A DNA stretch of 64,000 bases from Marinobacter koreensis (GTDB lineage Bacteria; Pseudomonadota; Gammaproteobacteria; Pseudomonadales; Oleiphilaceae), in contig NZ_JAKZAJ010000001.1 in NCBI RefSeq assembly GCF_023156285.1, positions 682,001 through 746,000 on the forward strand, read 5' to 3'. Every line of letters starts with the position of its first letter. Within the stretch, counting starts at the first letter, position 1. The position numbers and the translations under genes are program-made. The notes beneath the pieces are model-generated. The model had not been told where the DNA came from and ran no database searches. It worked only from the letters and a program-made list of their open reading frames with translations. Shown here one piece after another: positions 17,013 to 25,349 of this stretch.

Positions 17013-17705
17013 TCACTCAAGCTTGAAGGTGGCGCTGACCGAGGCTTCGATTTCCTGTGGTCCCACGCTGCCGACGGTGTCCTTGACGGCCCGGGATTCG
17101 GCCATCATCACGGGCATCGGACGGAAGCCACCGTTGACGGTCATGGTGACCACCTCTCCGCATTGCTGGTTCAGCTGGCGCGCCACAAACTCACACTGAC
17201 GGCGGGCGTCCGCGATGGCTTTGCGAAGCGCTTCCTGCTTGAGGCTGTCCGGGTCGGAATGGAAGAACTGGTTCGGACTCAGGTGGTACTCCAGGCCGAG
17301 CGATTGTGCCTTCTCGAGAATCGGGTTCAGCAATTTCAGGTCCTGAATGCTGAAACTCACCGTCTGATTGGCAACGGCTACCTGTGTGGGATCTTCATTT
17401 CGCTCGACCGGAGGGCGAGTTCGGGTATACAGGCTCAGGCGTGCATCGCTGTAGTCCCGGAACTGACTCCGCCACTTTTCGGTCTGTTGTCGCCACTGCG
17501 CAATGGTGGCGTGGACCTGCTCGGCGGCCTCTGTGGTGGTGGCGGCTTCTGCATTGGCGGTGAACTGCAGATTGGCGCTGTCCGGTTCGTAGCGCACGGA
17601 TCCTTCACCGGTCAGGGACAATTCTCCGGCCATGGCCGATGTGGTGGCCAGGGCAAGTGTCAGTCCGGCAACCAGTCCCGGGGAACTCCTTCGTTGTATC
17701 TTCAT
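17013..17705 (-). CDS. SIMPL (DUF541) domain periplasmic protein
   Basis: A 230-residue secreted protein with a clear signal peptide (MKIQRRSSPGLVAGLTLALA, cleavage after AMA) followed by a SIMPL domain (GEGSVRYEPDSANLQFT near the start; DARRQCEFVARQLN later). Members form oligomeric periplasmic assemblies whose role is poorly defined. AAGGAG precedes the ATG at 17705; a longer frame to 17819 would overlap the next gene and lacks the signal. It is convergent with tamB, 6 bp apart, with no terminator between. Confidence 0.85.
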   Translation of the reverse strand: MKIQRRSSPGLVAGLTLALATTSAMAGELSLTGEGSVRYEPDSANLQFTANAEAATTTEAAEQVHATIAQWRQQTEKWRSQFRDYSDARLSLYTRTRPPVERNEDPTQVAVANQTVSFSIQDLKLLNPILEKAQSLGLEYHLSPNQFFHSDPDSLKQEALRKAIADARRQCEFVARQLNQQCGEVVTMTVNGGFRPMPVMMAESRAVKDTVGSVGPQEIEASVSATFKLE

Positions 17706-17718
17706 GGCGTGATCTCCT

Positions 17719-18453
17719 TCAGCCAGAGGGGGTTTGATCGTTGTTTTCCGGCTCGAGCCGGGTGCGCTTGAAAGCCCGGGCAGCGTCGACGAATTCACGG
17801 AAGATCCGCCGATGGCCACCGTGGTAGAGCAAGTATTCCGGATGCCACTGAACGCCCATCAGCCATTGGCGACCGGTATTTTCGAAGGCCTGCACGAAGA
17901 GATCGTTGTCCACGGCGACCACCCTGAGGTTTCGTCCCAGGCGTTTGATGGCCTGGCTGTGAATCCGGTTGGCCCCGATCACGGGTGCTTTCATCAGACG
18001 ACTGAGCCGTGTGCCGGCCACCACCTTCACCGTTTGCAGGGGCAGCAGCAGCGGGCGATGACGGGTGTTTACCCTCAACGGTGTGACGTTCTGGCACAAA
18101 GATCCGCCGTGAAACACATTGATGAACTGGGCGCCCCGACAGATTCCCATTACCGGGATGCCGAGCGCTTCGGCATCGTTCAGCAGCCGTCGGTCTGTTG
18201 CGTCCCGGCGGCGATCGTAACGGGCTGTCACCTGGGGTTGCTGGCCGTAATTCGATGGGTGAACGTGGGTTCCTCCCGACAGAATCAGGCCATCAAGGAG
18301 GCTGACGTCGACGGTGGAGCCTGGCCGAATATAGAAGGTGCCGGCTCCCTGCATCCGGAGGCCGAGGCTGATCAGCCGATGGGCAAGGCCGCGGTGGGCG
18401 GGTCCGCTGATGCCGATCGTCAGCCCGGGTGTGTCGGTCTCCTGCTCAGACAT
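17719..18453 (-). CDS. Class I glutamine amidotransferase (peptidase C26, PuuD-like)
   Basis: The 244-residue protein contains the GATase nucleophile elbow GICRGAQFINV (Cys) and WHPEY (His and Glu), with LILSGGTHVHPSNYG upstream, which is typical of gamma-glutamyl hydrolase/PuuD-type C26 enzymes. The ATG at 18453 overlaps the stop of the upstream amidoligase gene by 8 nt, indicating translational coupling. The pair probably makes and cleaves (or supplies ammonia for) a gamma-glutamyl or amide product; the substrate is unknown. Confidence 0.83.
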   Translation of the reverse strand: MSEQETDTPGLTIGISGPAHRGLAHRLISLGLRMQGAGTFYIRPGSTVDVSLLDGLILSGGTHVHPSNYGQQPQVTARYDRRRDATDRRLLNDAEALGIPVMGICRGAQFINVFHGGSLCQNVTPLRVNTRHRPLLLPLQTVKVVAGTRLSRLMKAPVIGANRIHSQAIKRLGRNLRVVAVDNDLFVQAFENTGRQWLMGVQWHPEYLLYHGGHRRIFREFVDAARAFKRTRLEPENNDQTPSG

Positions 18454-19447
18454 AGCCTTTGTCACTCAGCCACTGGGACGTCATTTCCGGCCAGCTGTGA
18501 GTCAGGTTGTAAAAACTGAATTTCTGGCTGTCGCGGAAGGCCGCGCGGAGTTCCGCCAGATGTTCCGCATGGTTGGCGATCTGTTCAACCACAACCCAGT
18601 CGTTCCAGACATTCGAAAAATGCCATTCGGGGTTGCCGATGTCACAGTCGGGTAGTCGGTAATGCAGCGTCGGACGGCTCTTGATCCTGGGGTCCTGGAC
18701 ATACTGGTCCAGAAGCGCCTTGTCCAGATGAGCGAACAGGGGAAGCAGGTCAAGCGCCCGGTTTCGGGTCGGGTTGAGCTCCAGGTAGTCGCGCATCAGT
18801 GATTCCCGATCCGGCGCATAGTCATCCGCCATGATCTGCTCGGAGTAGCGACTGTGCCAGGGCTCTATGTAGGTGGTGAACTTCCGGCTGATGTCGAGTT
18901 GGTGTCTGGACTTCAGCCAGTCGTAAAGTGCGGCAAACGCCTGGAGGTACCGCACGATGGTCCCCGCCTCAAGATCCGGCAACTCCGGGTTCAGTTGCAG
19001 TCCAAAGGCAAAGTAGATGGCTTCCCGGCTGCCCTGGGCGCCGGCCAGATGGAGTGAATCCACCAGTGATTCCACCTCCTGCAGGCGCGAGAACGGGATG
19101 GCCGGTGTTACCACCTCCAGCGGGACGATGCGCTCGGCCGCAGCATCGATAACGCCCATGGCCTGTCCGCCGATCTCCCGGATGGATTCGGGCAGTCGTT
19201 CATCGGTCAGGTCCAGTTCCTTGATCGGGTCGGAATCCAGTTCGATGGCAAAGGTTCCGAGTTCGGTTGTCACCCGGGAGACGTAACGGGCCTCCGACTC
19301 GGCCGGGGTCTGGAGCAGTTGCGATACCAGGTCGACCAGATCCCGGTATCCAAGGCCGGAGAGTTCGACCTCGACGCCCACACGGCGTTCCTCACCGGTG
19401 TGGGTTGTTTGTACGTCCGGCAACCTGCAGGTGTCGGCGTTTGGCAT
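18446..19447 (-). CDS. Putative amidoligase enzyme
   Basis: The 333-residue protein belongs to the ATP-dependent amidoligase family (glutamine-synthetase/ATP-grasp-like COOH-NH2 ligases). Features seen are VGVEVELSGLGYRDL near the N terminus (the family's metal-binding Glu residues), TELGTFAIELDSDP, and later YIEPWHSRYSEQI. The family is known to occur beside class I glutamine amidotransferases, as here. ATG 19447 is chosen over 19489 because a G-rich ribosome site precedes it. The gene is divergent from lexA, 199 bp away. Confidence 0.8.
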   Translation of the reverse strand: MPNADTCRLPDVQTTHTGEERRVGVEVELSGLGYRDLVDLVSQLLQTPAESEARYVSRVTTELGTFAIELDSDPIKELDLTDERLPESIREIGGQAMGVIDAAAERIVPLEVVTPAIPFSRLQEVESLVDSLHLAGAQGSREAIYFAFGLQLNPELPDLEAGTIVRYLQAFAALYDWLKSRHQLDISRKFTTYIEPWHSRYSEQIMADDYAPDRESLMRDYLELNPTRNRALDLLPLFAHLDKALLDQYVQDPRIKSRPTLHYRLPDCDIGNPEWHFSNVWNDWVVVEQIANHAEHLAELRAAFRDSQKFSFYNLTHSWPEMTSQWLSDKGYV

Positions 19448-19579
19448 AGGATTCCCGCCCTTCGGTCCATGGTCCGGACACCATAGCATACCCGGCGAGA
19501 GGGCAGCCCTCCGGCGCAGGTTACAAATTTTGAGTTCCGCGACTTTACACTGGATAAAACACTGTATATAGTTCGATTA

Positions 19580-19595
19580 CTGTATAAAAAAACAG
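19580..19595 (+). promoter_or_regulatory. LexA (SOS) operator upstream of lexA
   Basis: CTGTATAAAAAAACAG fits CTGT-N8-ACAG exactly, 51 bp before the lexA ATG. A weaker half-matched box begins at 19562 (CTGTATATAGTTCGAT). Two tandem boxes at a lexA promoter are common and imply autorepression and SOS control of lexA-sulA. Confidence 0.88.
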
Positions 19596-19646
19596 GCTCT
19601 GTCCGGCTCGGTAACGTCCGGCTCAGGGCCCAGTCGGAGTTCCCGA

Positions 19647-20255
19647 ATGAAGCTAACAGCAAGGCAATCCCAGGTACTCGACATCATCCGGCGATACCTT
19701 GATGAAACCGGATATCCGCCGACACGTGCGGAAATTGCGGCGGAACTCGGCTTTCGCTCGGCAAATGCAGCGGAAGAACATCTCAGGGCGCTGGCCCGCA
19801 AAGGAGCCATCGAAATGGTTCCCGGTGCCAGTCGGGGCATCCGGTTGCCCGAAGCCGAGGAGGATCTCGGTTTGCCCGTTATCGGTCAGGTCGCCGCTGG
19901 CAGTCCGATTCTTGCCCAGGAGCATATCGAGGATCACTGCACGCTTCAGCCGGACTTCTTCTCACCCTCAGCGGACTATCTCCTTCGTGTCCGGGGGATG
20001 AGTATGAAGGATATCGGAATCCTGGATGGTGACCTGCTCGCGGTGCACAGCACTCAGGACGTCCACAATGGGCAGGTAGTCGTCGCAAGAATAGGCGATG
20101 AAGTGACGGTCAAGCGGTTCCGGCGGGAAGGCAGCAAGGTCTATCTCATCGCCGAAAACGAGGAGTTCGATCCGATCGAAGTGGATCTGGCTGAACAGGA
20201 ACTGTTTATCGAAGGCCTGGGTGTCGGTGTAATCCGGCGTTCGGACCTGCACTGA
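19647..20255 (+). CDS. lexA: LexA SOS repressor
   Basis: The 202-residue repressor has an N-terminal winged helix ([24 protein letters not shown]) and a C-terminal S24 latent protease domain. The cleavage bond A84-G85 (QVAAGSP), Ser119 (RGMSM) and Lys156 (TVKRF) fall at the same numbers as in E. coli LexA, so self-cleavage should be intact. It represses SOS genes, including itself through the boxes at 19562-19595, and is followed 32 bp later by sulA. Confidence 0.97.
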   Translation: MKLTARQSQVLDIIRRYLDETGYPPTRAEIAAELGFRSANAAEEHLRALARKGAIEMVPGASRGIRLPEAEEDLGLPVIGQVAAGSPILAQEHIEDHCTLQPDFFSPSADYLLRVRGMSMKDIGILDGDLLAVHSTQDVHNGQVVVARIGDEVTVKRFRREGSKVYLIAENEEFDPIEVDLAEQELFIEGLGVGVIRRSDLH

Positions 20256-20287
20256 ATCAAAGCGTGACCAGTCGAAGCGGGTGAAAT

Positions 20288-20779
20288 ATGGAACAGCTGA
20301 GCTTTAATCAGAATCTGGCATACCATCAGGGCGCTCTGGCGGGCACAGTTGCTGGCCCGACTGGCACGGATCGCAGGTCCGTACTCCGGGCGCGCAGGGT
20401 CAGAGAGGTGCAGCCCGCTGAGGTTGCCGGTAATGTCACGGAAATCATCCTGCCTGAGGGGCAAGTCGAGAATTTTCAGCTTTTGCTGCCAATGTTGACG
20501 CAGCTGAATCAGGAGAAACGCTGGCTTGCGTGGATTGATCCGCCGCAGGCGCTGGTCAGCAAGTGGCAGAAAATGCATGGAATCGTGGCGGGCGAACTTC
20601 TTATTCTGAGGTCGACCAGCGAGCTACCAGCCCAGCGACTTGCCGAGCGCGCTCTGAAAGCGGGCACCTGCCATGCCGTCGTTCTCTGGACGCAAAAGCT
20701 GAGCAGGGCAGGGTTTGAATCGCTTCAGCGGGCTTCGGCTGAGGGTAAAAGTCACGGAGTGGTATTGCGACAGCGGTAA
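20288..20779 (+). CDS. sulA: SulA-like SOS cell-division inhibitor
   Basis: The 163-residue product resembles SulA: LLLPMLTQLNQEKRWLAWIDPP matches the RecA-like core that caps FtsZ, with QAL and KMHG following. SulA blocks FtsZ polymerisation during DNA damage. It has no promoter or LexA box of its own in the 32-bp gap and is probably co-transcribed with lexA, an arrangement also seen in Pseudomonas. Confidence 0.88.
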   Translation: MEQLSFNQNLAYHQGALAGTVAGPTGTDRRSVLRARRVREVQPAEVAGNVTEIILPEGQVENFQLLLPMLTQLNQEKRWLAWIDPPQALVSKWQKMHGIVAGELLILRSTSELPAQRLAERALKAGTCHAVVLWTQKLSRAGFESLQRASAEGKSHGVVLRQR

Positions 20780-20817
20780 GCGCTGGCTGAGGCCACGGTG
20801 CCCGCCGGTCAGTCATG

Positions 20818-21078
20818 TCAGTGCAGAGTGTACGACGGTTGCGGGTCAATCGCCTCGATATCGTCCTCTTCCCAATCGATGTCGTGGGCAACGTTGCCGA
20901 CGGCTTCGATGCCTGCGGCGATCATCGCCTTGGCAACATTCATGTCGCGATCTTCCATCATTTCCCGCGCTTCCTCGGAAAAGGAAATTTTCACCAGCGG
21001 GGCGCTGTCGTCATCGACGCGACGAAGCGCATAGTCTCCATTGCTCAGTTGTACGATCTCGAAAAAAGATGGTGACAT
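20818..21078 (-). CDS. Small conserved hypothetical protein
   Basis: An 86-residue acidic protein (MSPSFFEIVQLSNGDYALRR...) with an alpha/beta pattern and no known catalytic motif. Its place between sulA and a DUF6586 gene matches the pseudomonad lexA neighbourhood, supporting a real conserved gene. It is convergent with sulA. Confidence 0.75.
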   Translation of the reverse strand: MSPSFFEIVQLSNGDYALRRVDDDSAPLVKISFSEEAREMMEDRDMNVAKAMIAAGIEAVGNVAHDIDWEEDDIEAIDPQPSYTLH

Positions 21079-21129
21079 TCGGTAAACCTGTCTGTTGTTG
21101 GGGCCTGTGAACGTGCAGCGCTGAAGGCT

Positions 21130-21642
21130 TTACCATTCGCTGTGCTGTTCGTTAAGGGCCTCGGCAAAGTGTCTGAGCGCCTCCAGGGTCTTCATCAACC
21201 CGGAGGGTGATCGGTCGGGTCCCGGCTCCGCTGCGACAGCAATGATGTTTTCATCACTGACGGTTTTGCGGGTAACCGGTGGGTGGCCCTGGCTGTACTC
21301 AAGTTGATCCAGATGACTCCACCAACTACCGGGCTGGGCGGCCAGCTCCGCGAGCCGTTGGACGTCCTGATTTTCCGGACCGGTTAACGTCTGCAACTGA
21401 CTCAGTGATTCGGGTTGTGCATGGCGATGCTGGTACAGATTCGCAACCAGTACCAACAGTAGTTGCCGTCCCCGCAGCATCAATTCCACAGCCCCTTGAG
21501 TCGCTGCCTCGCGATTCAGGGCTTTCTCTGCCTCCGTCATGCTCTCCCCGGTTCCGAAACGGGACCCTGGTTCAAGCTGGCCTAATAACGTTTGCGCCAG
21601 GAACAGCTTTTGGGAAACCAGCGAATACCACTGAGAGGCCAT
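21130..21642 (-). CDS. DUF6586-like conserved hypothetical protein
   Basis: A 170-residue, mostly helical soluble protein (MASQWYSLVSQKLFLAQTLL...). Sequence style and position after lexA-sulA match the DUF6586 proteins of Pseudomonas. Function is unknown. It is followed 51 bp downstream by the small gene at 21078 on the same strand. Confidence 0.75.
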   Translation of the reverse strand: MASQWYSLVSQKLFLAQTLLGQLEPGSRFGTGESMTEAEKALNREAATQGAVELMLRGRQLLLVLVANLYQHRHAQPESLSQLQTLTGPENQDVQRLAELAAQPGSWWSHLDQLEYSQGHPPVTRKTVSDENIIAVAAEPGPDRSPSGLMKTLEALRHFAEALNEQHSEW

Positions 21643-21772
21643 GGACTACCTGAGGTCAAGAAACAAAGTTGGAGAAGCAGATCGTCAGTAAACCTCGAAT
21701 GATATCATTTTCAGTGAGAAATTTCTGCACCTGACGGCAATTTCATCCGTCAGCTTCACAAGAAGATACAAA

Positions 21773-21795
21773 CAAACGCTTGAAACGACCGTTTG
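21773..21795. promoter_or_regulatory. Candidate PsrA/TetR-type operator before the DUF1329 gene
   Basis: CAAACG (21773-21778) and CGTTTG (21790-21795) form an inverted repeat, within which GAAAC-GACC-GTTTG (21782-21795) fits the PsrA pattern (C/G)AAAC-N2-4-GTTT(G/C). PsrA is a fatty-acid-responsive TetR-family regulator. The site lies 50 bp before the ATG. No regulator gene is adjacent, so assignment is tentative. Confidence 0.45.
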
Positions 21796-21844
21796 AATTT
21801 GGCAAAAAGCGGACCGTCCTATCAAAACTCAAGAGGTGTCGGTC

Positions 21845-23203
21845 ATGCGAAGTCAGATCTCGACGGGTCTTTTGGCAATGTTGTTCGGGTTCTCGGGTGC
21901 GGCGATGTCTGCCGTTCAACCGTCAGAGGCTGCCAGACTCGGGAACGACCTGACCCCGGTCGGAGCGGAGCGGAGCGGAAATGCGTCGGGCGCCATCCCG
22001 GAGTGGCAGGGTGGTCTCAGGCAACCGCCTCAGGGTTGGAAGTCGGGTACGATTGAAACGGACCCATTCCCCGAAGACGAACCCCTGTTCGTGATTACCC
22101 GGGACAATATGGATCTCTACAAGTCAAAACTGACCGACGGGCACCGGCGGATGCTGGAGAAGTACGGTCCTGACTTTTTCATGCCGATCTACCAGACCCG
22201 GAGAACGGCGGCGTTCCCGGACATTGTCTACAAGAAATCCATGGAGAATGCCCGGACCGCGGAGCTGCTCGAGAACGGGAATGGCGTTCGCAACACGATC
22301 ATGACCAGCCCCTTTCCAATTCCGAAGAGCGGCCTGGAGGTCATCTGGAACCATATCCTGCGTTACCGGGGCCAGGAAGTGGCGTTCCGAAGTGCATCGG
22401 CAACGCCACAAGTCGATGGTGCCTATAACCCTGTGGTGAATGATTACGAGTACTTCTTCGCATACAGCAAGAAGGGGGCGGAGCTCCAGGACATCGACAA
22501 CAAGATTTTCTATCTGAAAACCAACACCGTTGCACCGTCAACGCTGGCCGGAACCATCACGCTGGTGCACGAGACACTGGACCAGGTTCGTTCACCCCGC
22601 CTGGCATGGCGATACGATGCGGGCTCACGGCGGCTGCGTCGCTCACCGAATCTGGCTTATGAGACCGATCTTCCCAATTCGTCGTCCCTGCGGTCCGTCG
22701 ATCAGAAGGACATGTATAACGGGGCGCCTAACCAGTACAACTGGACGCTAAAGGGCAAACGCGAAATCTACGTCCCGTATAACGCTTACCGTCTCCATGA
22801 GGCCGGTGTGCGTCCGGCGGATGTTATCCGGCCCCAACACGTTAACCAGGCCCTGACCCGTTATGAGCTGCATCGCGTGTGGGTGGTCGAGGCCAAGCTC
22901 AGGACCGGGATCAGTCATATCTATTCCCGCAGGGTCTTCTATGTGGACGAGGACAGCTGGCAGATTCTGGTGTCTGAAGAATACGACGATGCCGGCAAGC
23001 TCTGGCGTGTATCCGAAGCCCACAACATCAGCTATTACAGTGAACCTGTGTTCTGGACCACGATGGAAATGACCTACGATCTCAAAGCCGGTCGTTACTA
23101 CATCGATGGTCTGGACGAAGGTTTCCCCCCTTACGATTTCAGTCCGGGATTCCGCAGCACCGAATTCTCCGCGTCGGCGGCGCGTCGGGCGGCCCGCCGT
23201 TAA
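21845..23203 (+). CDS. DUF1329 periplasmic/outer-membrane protein
   Basis: The 452-residue protein has a signal peptide (MRSQISTGLLAMLFGFSGAA, cleavage near MSA) and then the full DUF1329 domain: LGNDLTPVGAE at its start, AFRSASATPQVDG, AWRYDAGSRRLRRSPNLAYE, NQYNWTLKGKREIYVPYNAYRL and HRVWVVEAKLR. DUF1329 proteins have a LolA/LolB-like fold and often accompany RND lipid exporters; no such partner is here. GAGGTG lies 6 nt before the ATG at 21845, so the GTG at 21836 is not used. Related genes are often tied to fatty-acid or hydrocarbon metabolism, which would fit the operator upstream. Confidence 0.88.
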   Translation: MRSQISTGLLAMLFGFSGAAMSAVQPSEAARLGNDLTPVGAERSGNASGAIPEWQGGLRQPPQGWKSGTIETDPFPEDEPLFVITRDNMDLYKSKLTDGHRRMLEKYGPDFFMPIYQTRRTAAFPDIVYKKSMENARTAELLENGNGVRNTIMTSPFPIPKSGLEVIWNHILRYRGQEVAFRSASATPQVDGAYNPVVNDYEYFFAYSKKGAELQDIDNKIFYLKTNTVAPSTLAGTITLVHETLDQVRSPRLAWRYDAGSRRLRRSPNLAYETDLPNSSSLRSVDQKDMYNGAPNQYNWTLKGKREIYVPYNAYRLHEAGVRPADVIRPQHVNQALTRYELHRVWVVEAKLRTGISHIYSRRVFYVDEDSWQILVSEEYDDAGKLWRVSEAHNISYYSEPVFWTTMEMTYDLKAGRYYIDGLDEGFPPYDFSPGFRSTEFSASAARRAARR

Positions 23204-23209
23204 GGGCGG

Positions 23210-23240
23210 GGCCGGGGCGCTTGTACCTCCCGCCCCGGCC
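23210..23240 (+). terminator. GC-rich hairpin after the DUF1329 gene
   Basis: A 10-bp perfect stem (GGCCGGGGCG with CGCCCCGGCC, 11-nt loop) starts 6 bp past the stop codon. No T-run follows, so it is either a weak terminator or a 3'-end stabiliser. Confidence 0.5.
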
Positions 23241-23279
23241 TGCCATCATTCACGATGACTGAATGACGGAGACTGTGTA

Positions 23280-23609
23280 ATGGCCGATTCCCCTGTTCAC
23301 TTCGAGCACCTCGATCAGCTTCTGGCTGACCTGGGCAAAGCGTTGGCGCGGGAAGACTGGGAGGAGTTGGCCCGACTGAACGCTTCCGTCAAGCCGACAG
23401 TGGAACCGCTGATGGTCGCCCTGGAGGCCGGTGAAGTCGAAGCCGACCCGGTCAGGCAGCGTCTGGAGGAGTTGCAACAGTTTGTTGACGCGGCGAATGA
23501 AAGTGCCACCCGGGCTCGCGCCAGAGCGGAATCCGAACTGCGCGACGTCACCCGAAACCGCAGTGCGGCCCGTGCTTATCAGAATGTTTCGTCCGATCGG
23601 ATCAAATAG
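23280..23609 (+). CDS. Putative FliT-like flagellar chaperone
   Basis: A 109-residue, highly helical acidic protein. Size, composition and position immediately before fleQ match the fliT/fliS' genes of pseudomonads, which encode export chaperones for the cap protein FliD. fliC, fliD and fliS are not upstream here (the neighbour is a DUF1329 gene), so the call rests on position and helix pattern. GGAG lies 8 nt before the ATG. Confidence 0.5.
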   Translation: MADSPVHFEHLDQLLADLGKALAREDWEELARLNASVKPTVEPLMVALEAGEVEADPVRQRLEELQQFVDAANESATRARARAESELRDVTRNRSAARAYQNVSSDRIK

Positions 23610-23610
23610 C

Positions 23611-23624
23611 GTCATAAAATTGAC
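23611..23624. promoter_or_regulatory. FleQ-box-like palindrome at the fleQ promoter
   Basis: GTCATAAAATTGAC matches the Pseudomonas FleQ site GTCANTAAATTGAC at 12 of 13 fixed positions (the N is free). It begins 2 bp after the fliT-like stop codon and overlaps the -35 of the promoter annotated at 23620-23648, so FleQ bound here should block its own transcription. Confidence 0.65.
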
Positions 23625-23648
23625 TCGCGGAGCCTGACAGTCTTAAAT
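23620..23648 (+). promoter_or_regulatory. Sigma-70 promoter of fleQ
   Basis: -35 TTGACT (23620-23625), 17-bp spacer, -10 TTAAAT (23643-23648); the fleQ ATG is at 23680. The right arm of the FleQ-like palindrome overlaps the -35. Confidence 0.65.
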
Positions 23649-23679
23649 ACCGCACAAATCCCCAAAGAGATTTCCGTGA

Positions 23680-25128
23680 ATGTCCAAAAATAACAAAGTG
23701 CTGGTGTTGAGTACGGATGACTCAAGACGGCGCGATATGGTGACCATTCTTGAGTTCATAGGTGAAGAAGAGATCTTCGCAGGCGATGACGCCCGGGAAC
23801 TGCTTGCGGCAGACGATACCGAGGCACTTGCCGACATCGCGGTCGCCATCGTTAACGGCGAAGAGCCGGAGGGGGTTCGCCACGTCGCCCATCTGTGCAA
23901 TCAGGTTGAGGGCGTGCCGGTCCTGATGGTGGGTGATCCGGACATCTCCGAGTTGTCCGCTGATCAGGCGAGCCGGATCATTGCCCGGCTGGAATGGCCC
24001 CTGAATTACACCAAGTTTGTTGACTCGCTCTATCGGGCGCAGATTTTTCGGGACCAGTTTGATCGCAGCCGTGACCGCGGCCAGCAGCGAGGCGTCCAGT
24101 TATTCCGGAGTCTGGTGGGAACCAGCCGAAAGGTACAGCAGGTTCGTCAGCTGATGGAGCAGGTGGCCGACAAGGACGTCAGTGTTCTGATCACCGGCGA
24201 GTCGGGTACTGGTAAAGAGGTGGTGGCTCGCAATCTGCACTATCACTCGTCCCGTCGTGACAGACCGTTCGTCCCGGTTAACTGTGGTGCCATTCCAGCG
24301 GAGCTGCTCGAAAGTGAACTGTTCGGCCATGAGAAGGGTGCTTTTACCGGTGCCATCACCGCCCGGGTCGGTCGGTTCGAAATGGCTGAGGGCGGAACAC
24401 TGTTCCTCGATGAAATTGGTGACATGCCGCTGAACATGCAGGTCAAGATTCTTCGGGTGCTTCAGGAACGGACATTCGAGCGGGTGGGCAGCAATCGTAC
24501 CCAGAGTGCCGACGTCAGGGTCATTGCGGCCACGCACAAGAATCTCGAAGACATGATCGAGGCCGGAAATTTCCGGGAGGATCTCTACTACCGTCTCAAT
24601 GTCTTTCCGATTGAAATGCCGTCACTCCGGGAGCGGGTGGAGGATATCCCCCTGTTGATCAACGAACTGATCTCCCGCATGGAGAAGGAGAAGCGGGGAT
24701 CCTTGCGCCTGAACTCTGCGGCGATCATGAGCCTCTGTCGGCATGACTGGCCGGGAAACGTTCGCGAGCTGGCCAACCTGGTTGAGCGCCTGGCGATCAT
24801 GCACCCCTATGCGGTTATCGGCGTTCAGGAATTGCCCAAGAAATTCCGTTATGTCGACGACTACGATGAAAATCGACCGGTCGAGGATTCCGGTATGCCA
24901 TCCGGGATTCCCGGGCTGGTGGGGCTCGATGCGCCGGCCCTGCTGCCGGTAAACGGCATCGATCTCAAGGATTATCTTGCCAACCTGGAAAAGCAGTTGA
25001 TACAGCAGGCATTGGACGAAGCTGGCGGGGTGGTTGCCCGCGCCGCAGAGAAGCTTCGGATCAGGCGCACCACCCTGGTCGAGAAGGTTCGCAAATACGG
25101 CCTTCGAGAGGAAACCGAGGAGTCCTGA
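23680..25128 (+). CDS. fleQ: FleQ, master flagellar regulator (NtrC-family enhancer-binding protein)
   Basis: FleQ activates sigma-54 flagellar promoters and, in Pseudomonas, responds to c-di-GMP. The 482-residue protein has an atypical receiver-like N domain in which the phospho-acceptor Asp is replaced (AIVNGEE, Asn59), an AAA+ domain with Walker A GESGTGKE, the sigma-54 contact loop GAFTGA and Walker [12 protein letters not shown], and a C-terminal Fis-type HTH ([20 protein letters not shown]). It heads the flagellar cluster and is followed by fleSR. Confidence 0.95.
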   Translation: MSKNNKVLVLSTDDSRRRDMVTILEFIGEEEIFAGDDARELLAADDTEALADIAVAIVNGEEPEGVRHVAHLCNQVEGVPVLMVGDPDISELSADQASRIIARLEWPLNYTKFVDSLYRAQIFRDQFDRSRDRGQQRGVQLFRSLVGTSRKVQQVRQLMEQVADKDVSVLITGESGTGKEVVARNLHYHSSRRDRPFVPVNCGAIPAELLESELFGHEKGAFTGAITARVGRFEMAEGGTLFLDEIGDMPLNMQVKILRVLQERTFERVGSNRTQSADVRVIAATHKNLEDMIEAGNFREDLYYRLNVFPIEMPSLRERVEDIPLLINELISRMEKEKRGSLRLNSAAIMSLCRHDWPGNVRELANLVERLAIMHPYAVIGVQELPKKFRYVDDYDENRPVEDSGMPSGIPGLVGLDAPALLPVNGIDLKDYLANLEKQLIQQALDEAGGVVARAAEKLRIRRTTLVEKVRKYGLREETEES

Positions 25129-25265
25129 CGGCTCCCCAAACTCTTGGGATAAAGGCGTCAAAGGTTCGTAACCCTGGGCGCCGCGCCTCTTGAAAAGCGA
25201 CGAAATATCGTCAACCCCTTCTTTATTGAACTTCCTACCTATTGAAATATAAAGAAAAATAAAAC

Positions 25266-25284
25266 CTGGCACGAAGCTGGCTTT
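25266..25284 (+). promoter_or_regulatory. Sigma-54 promoter of fleSR
   Basis: CTGGCACGAAGCTGGCTTT has GG (25268-25269), a 10-bp spacer and GC (25280-25281). The -24 half TGGCACG is perfect; the -12 half is TGGC instead of TTGC. It lies 66 bp before the fleS ATG, and fleSR is a known FleQ/RpoN target. Confidence 0.8.
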
Positions 25285-25349
25285 AGTGCTCGCTAACGAA
25301 TAAATCCGAAGACAACGCCCACGATGGGGCGGGTCAGGAGAGCGAGCGT

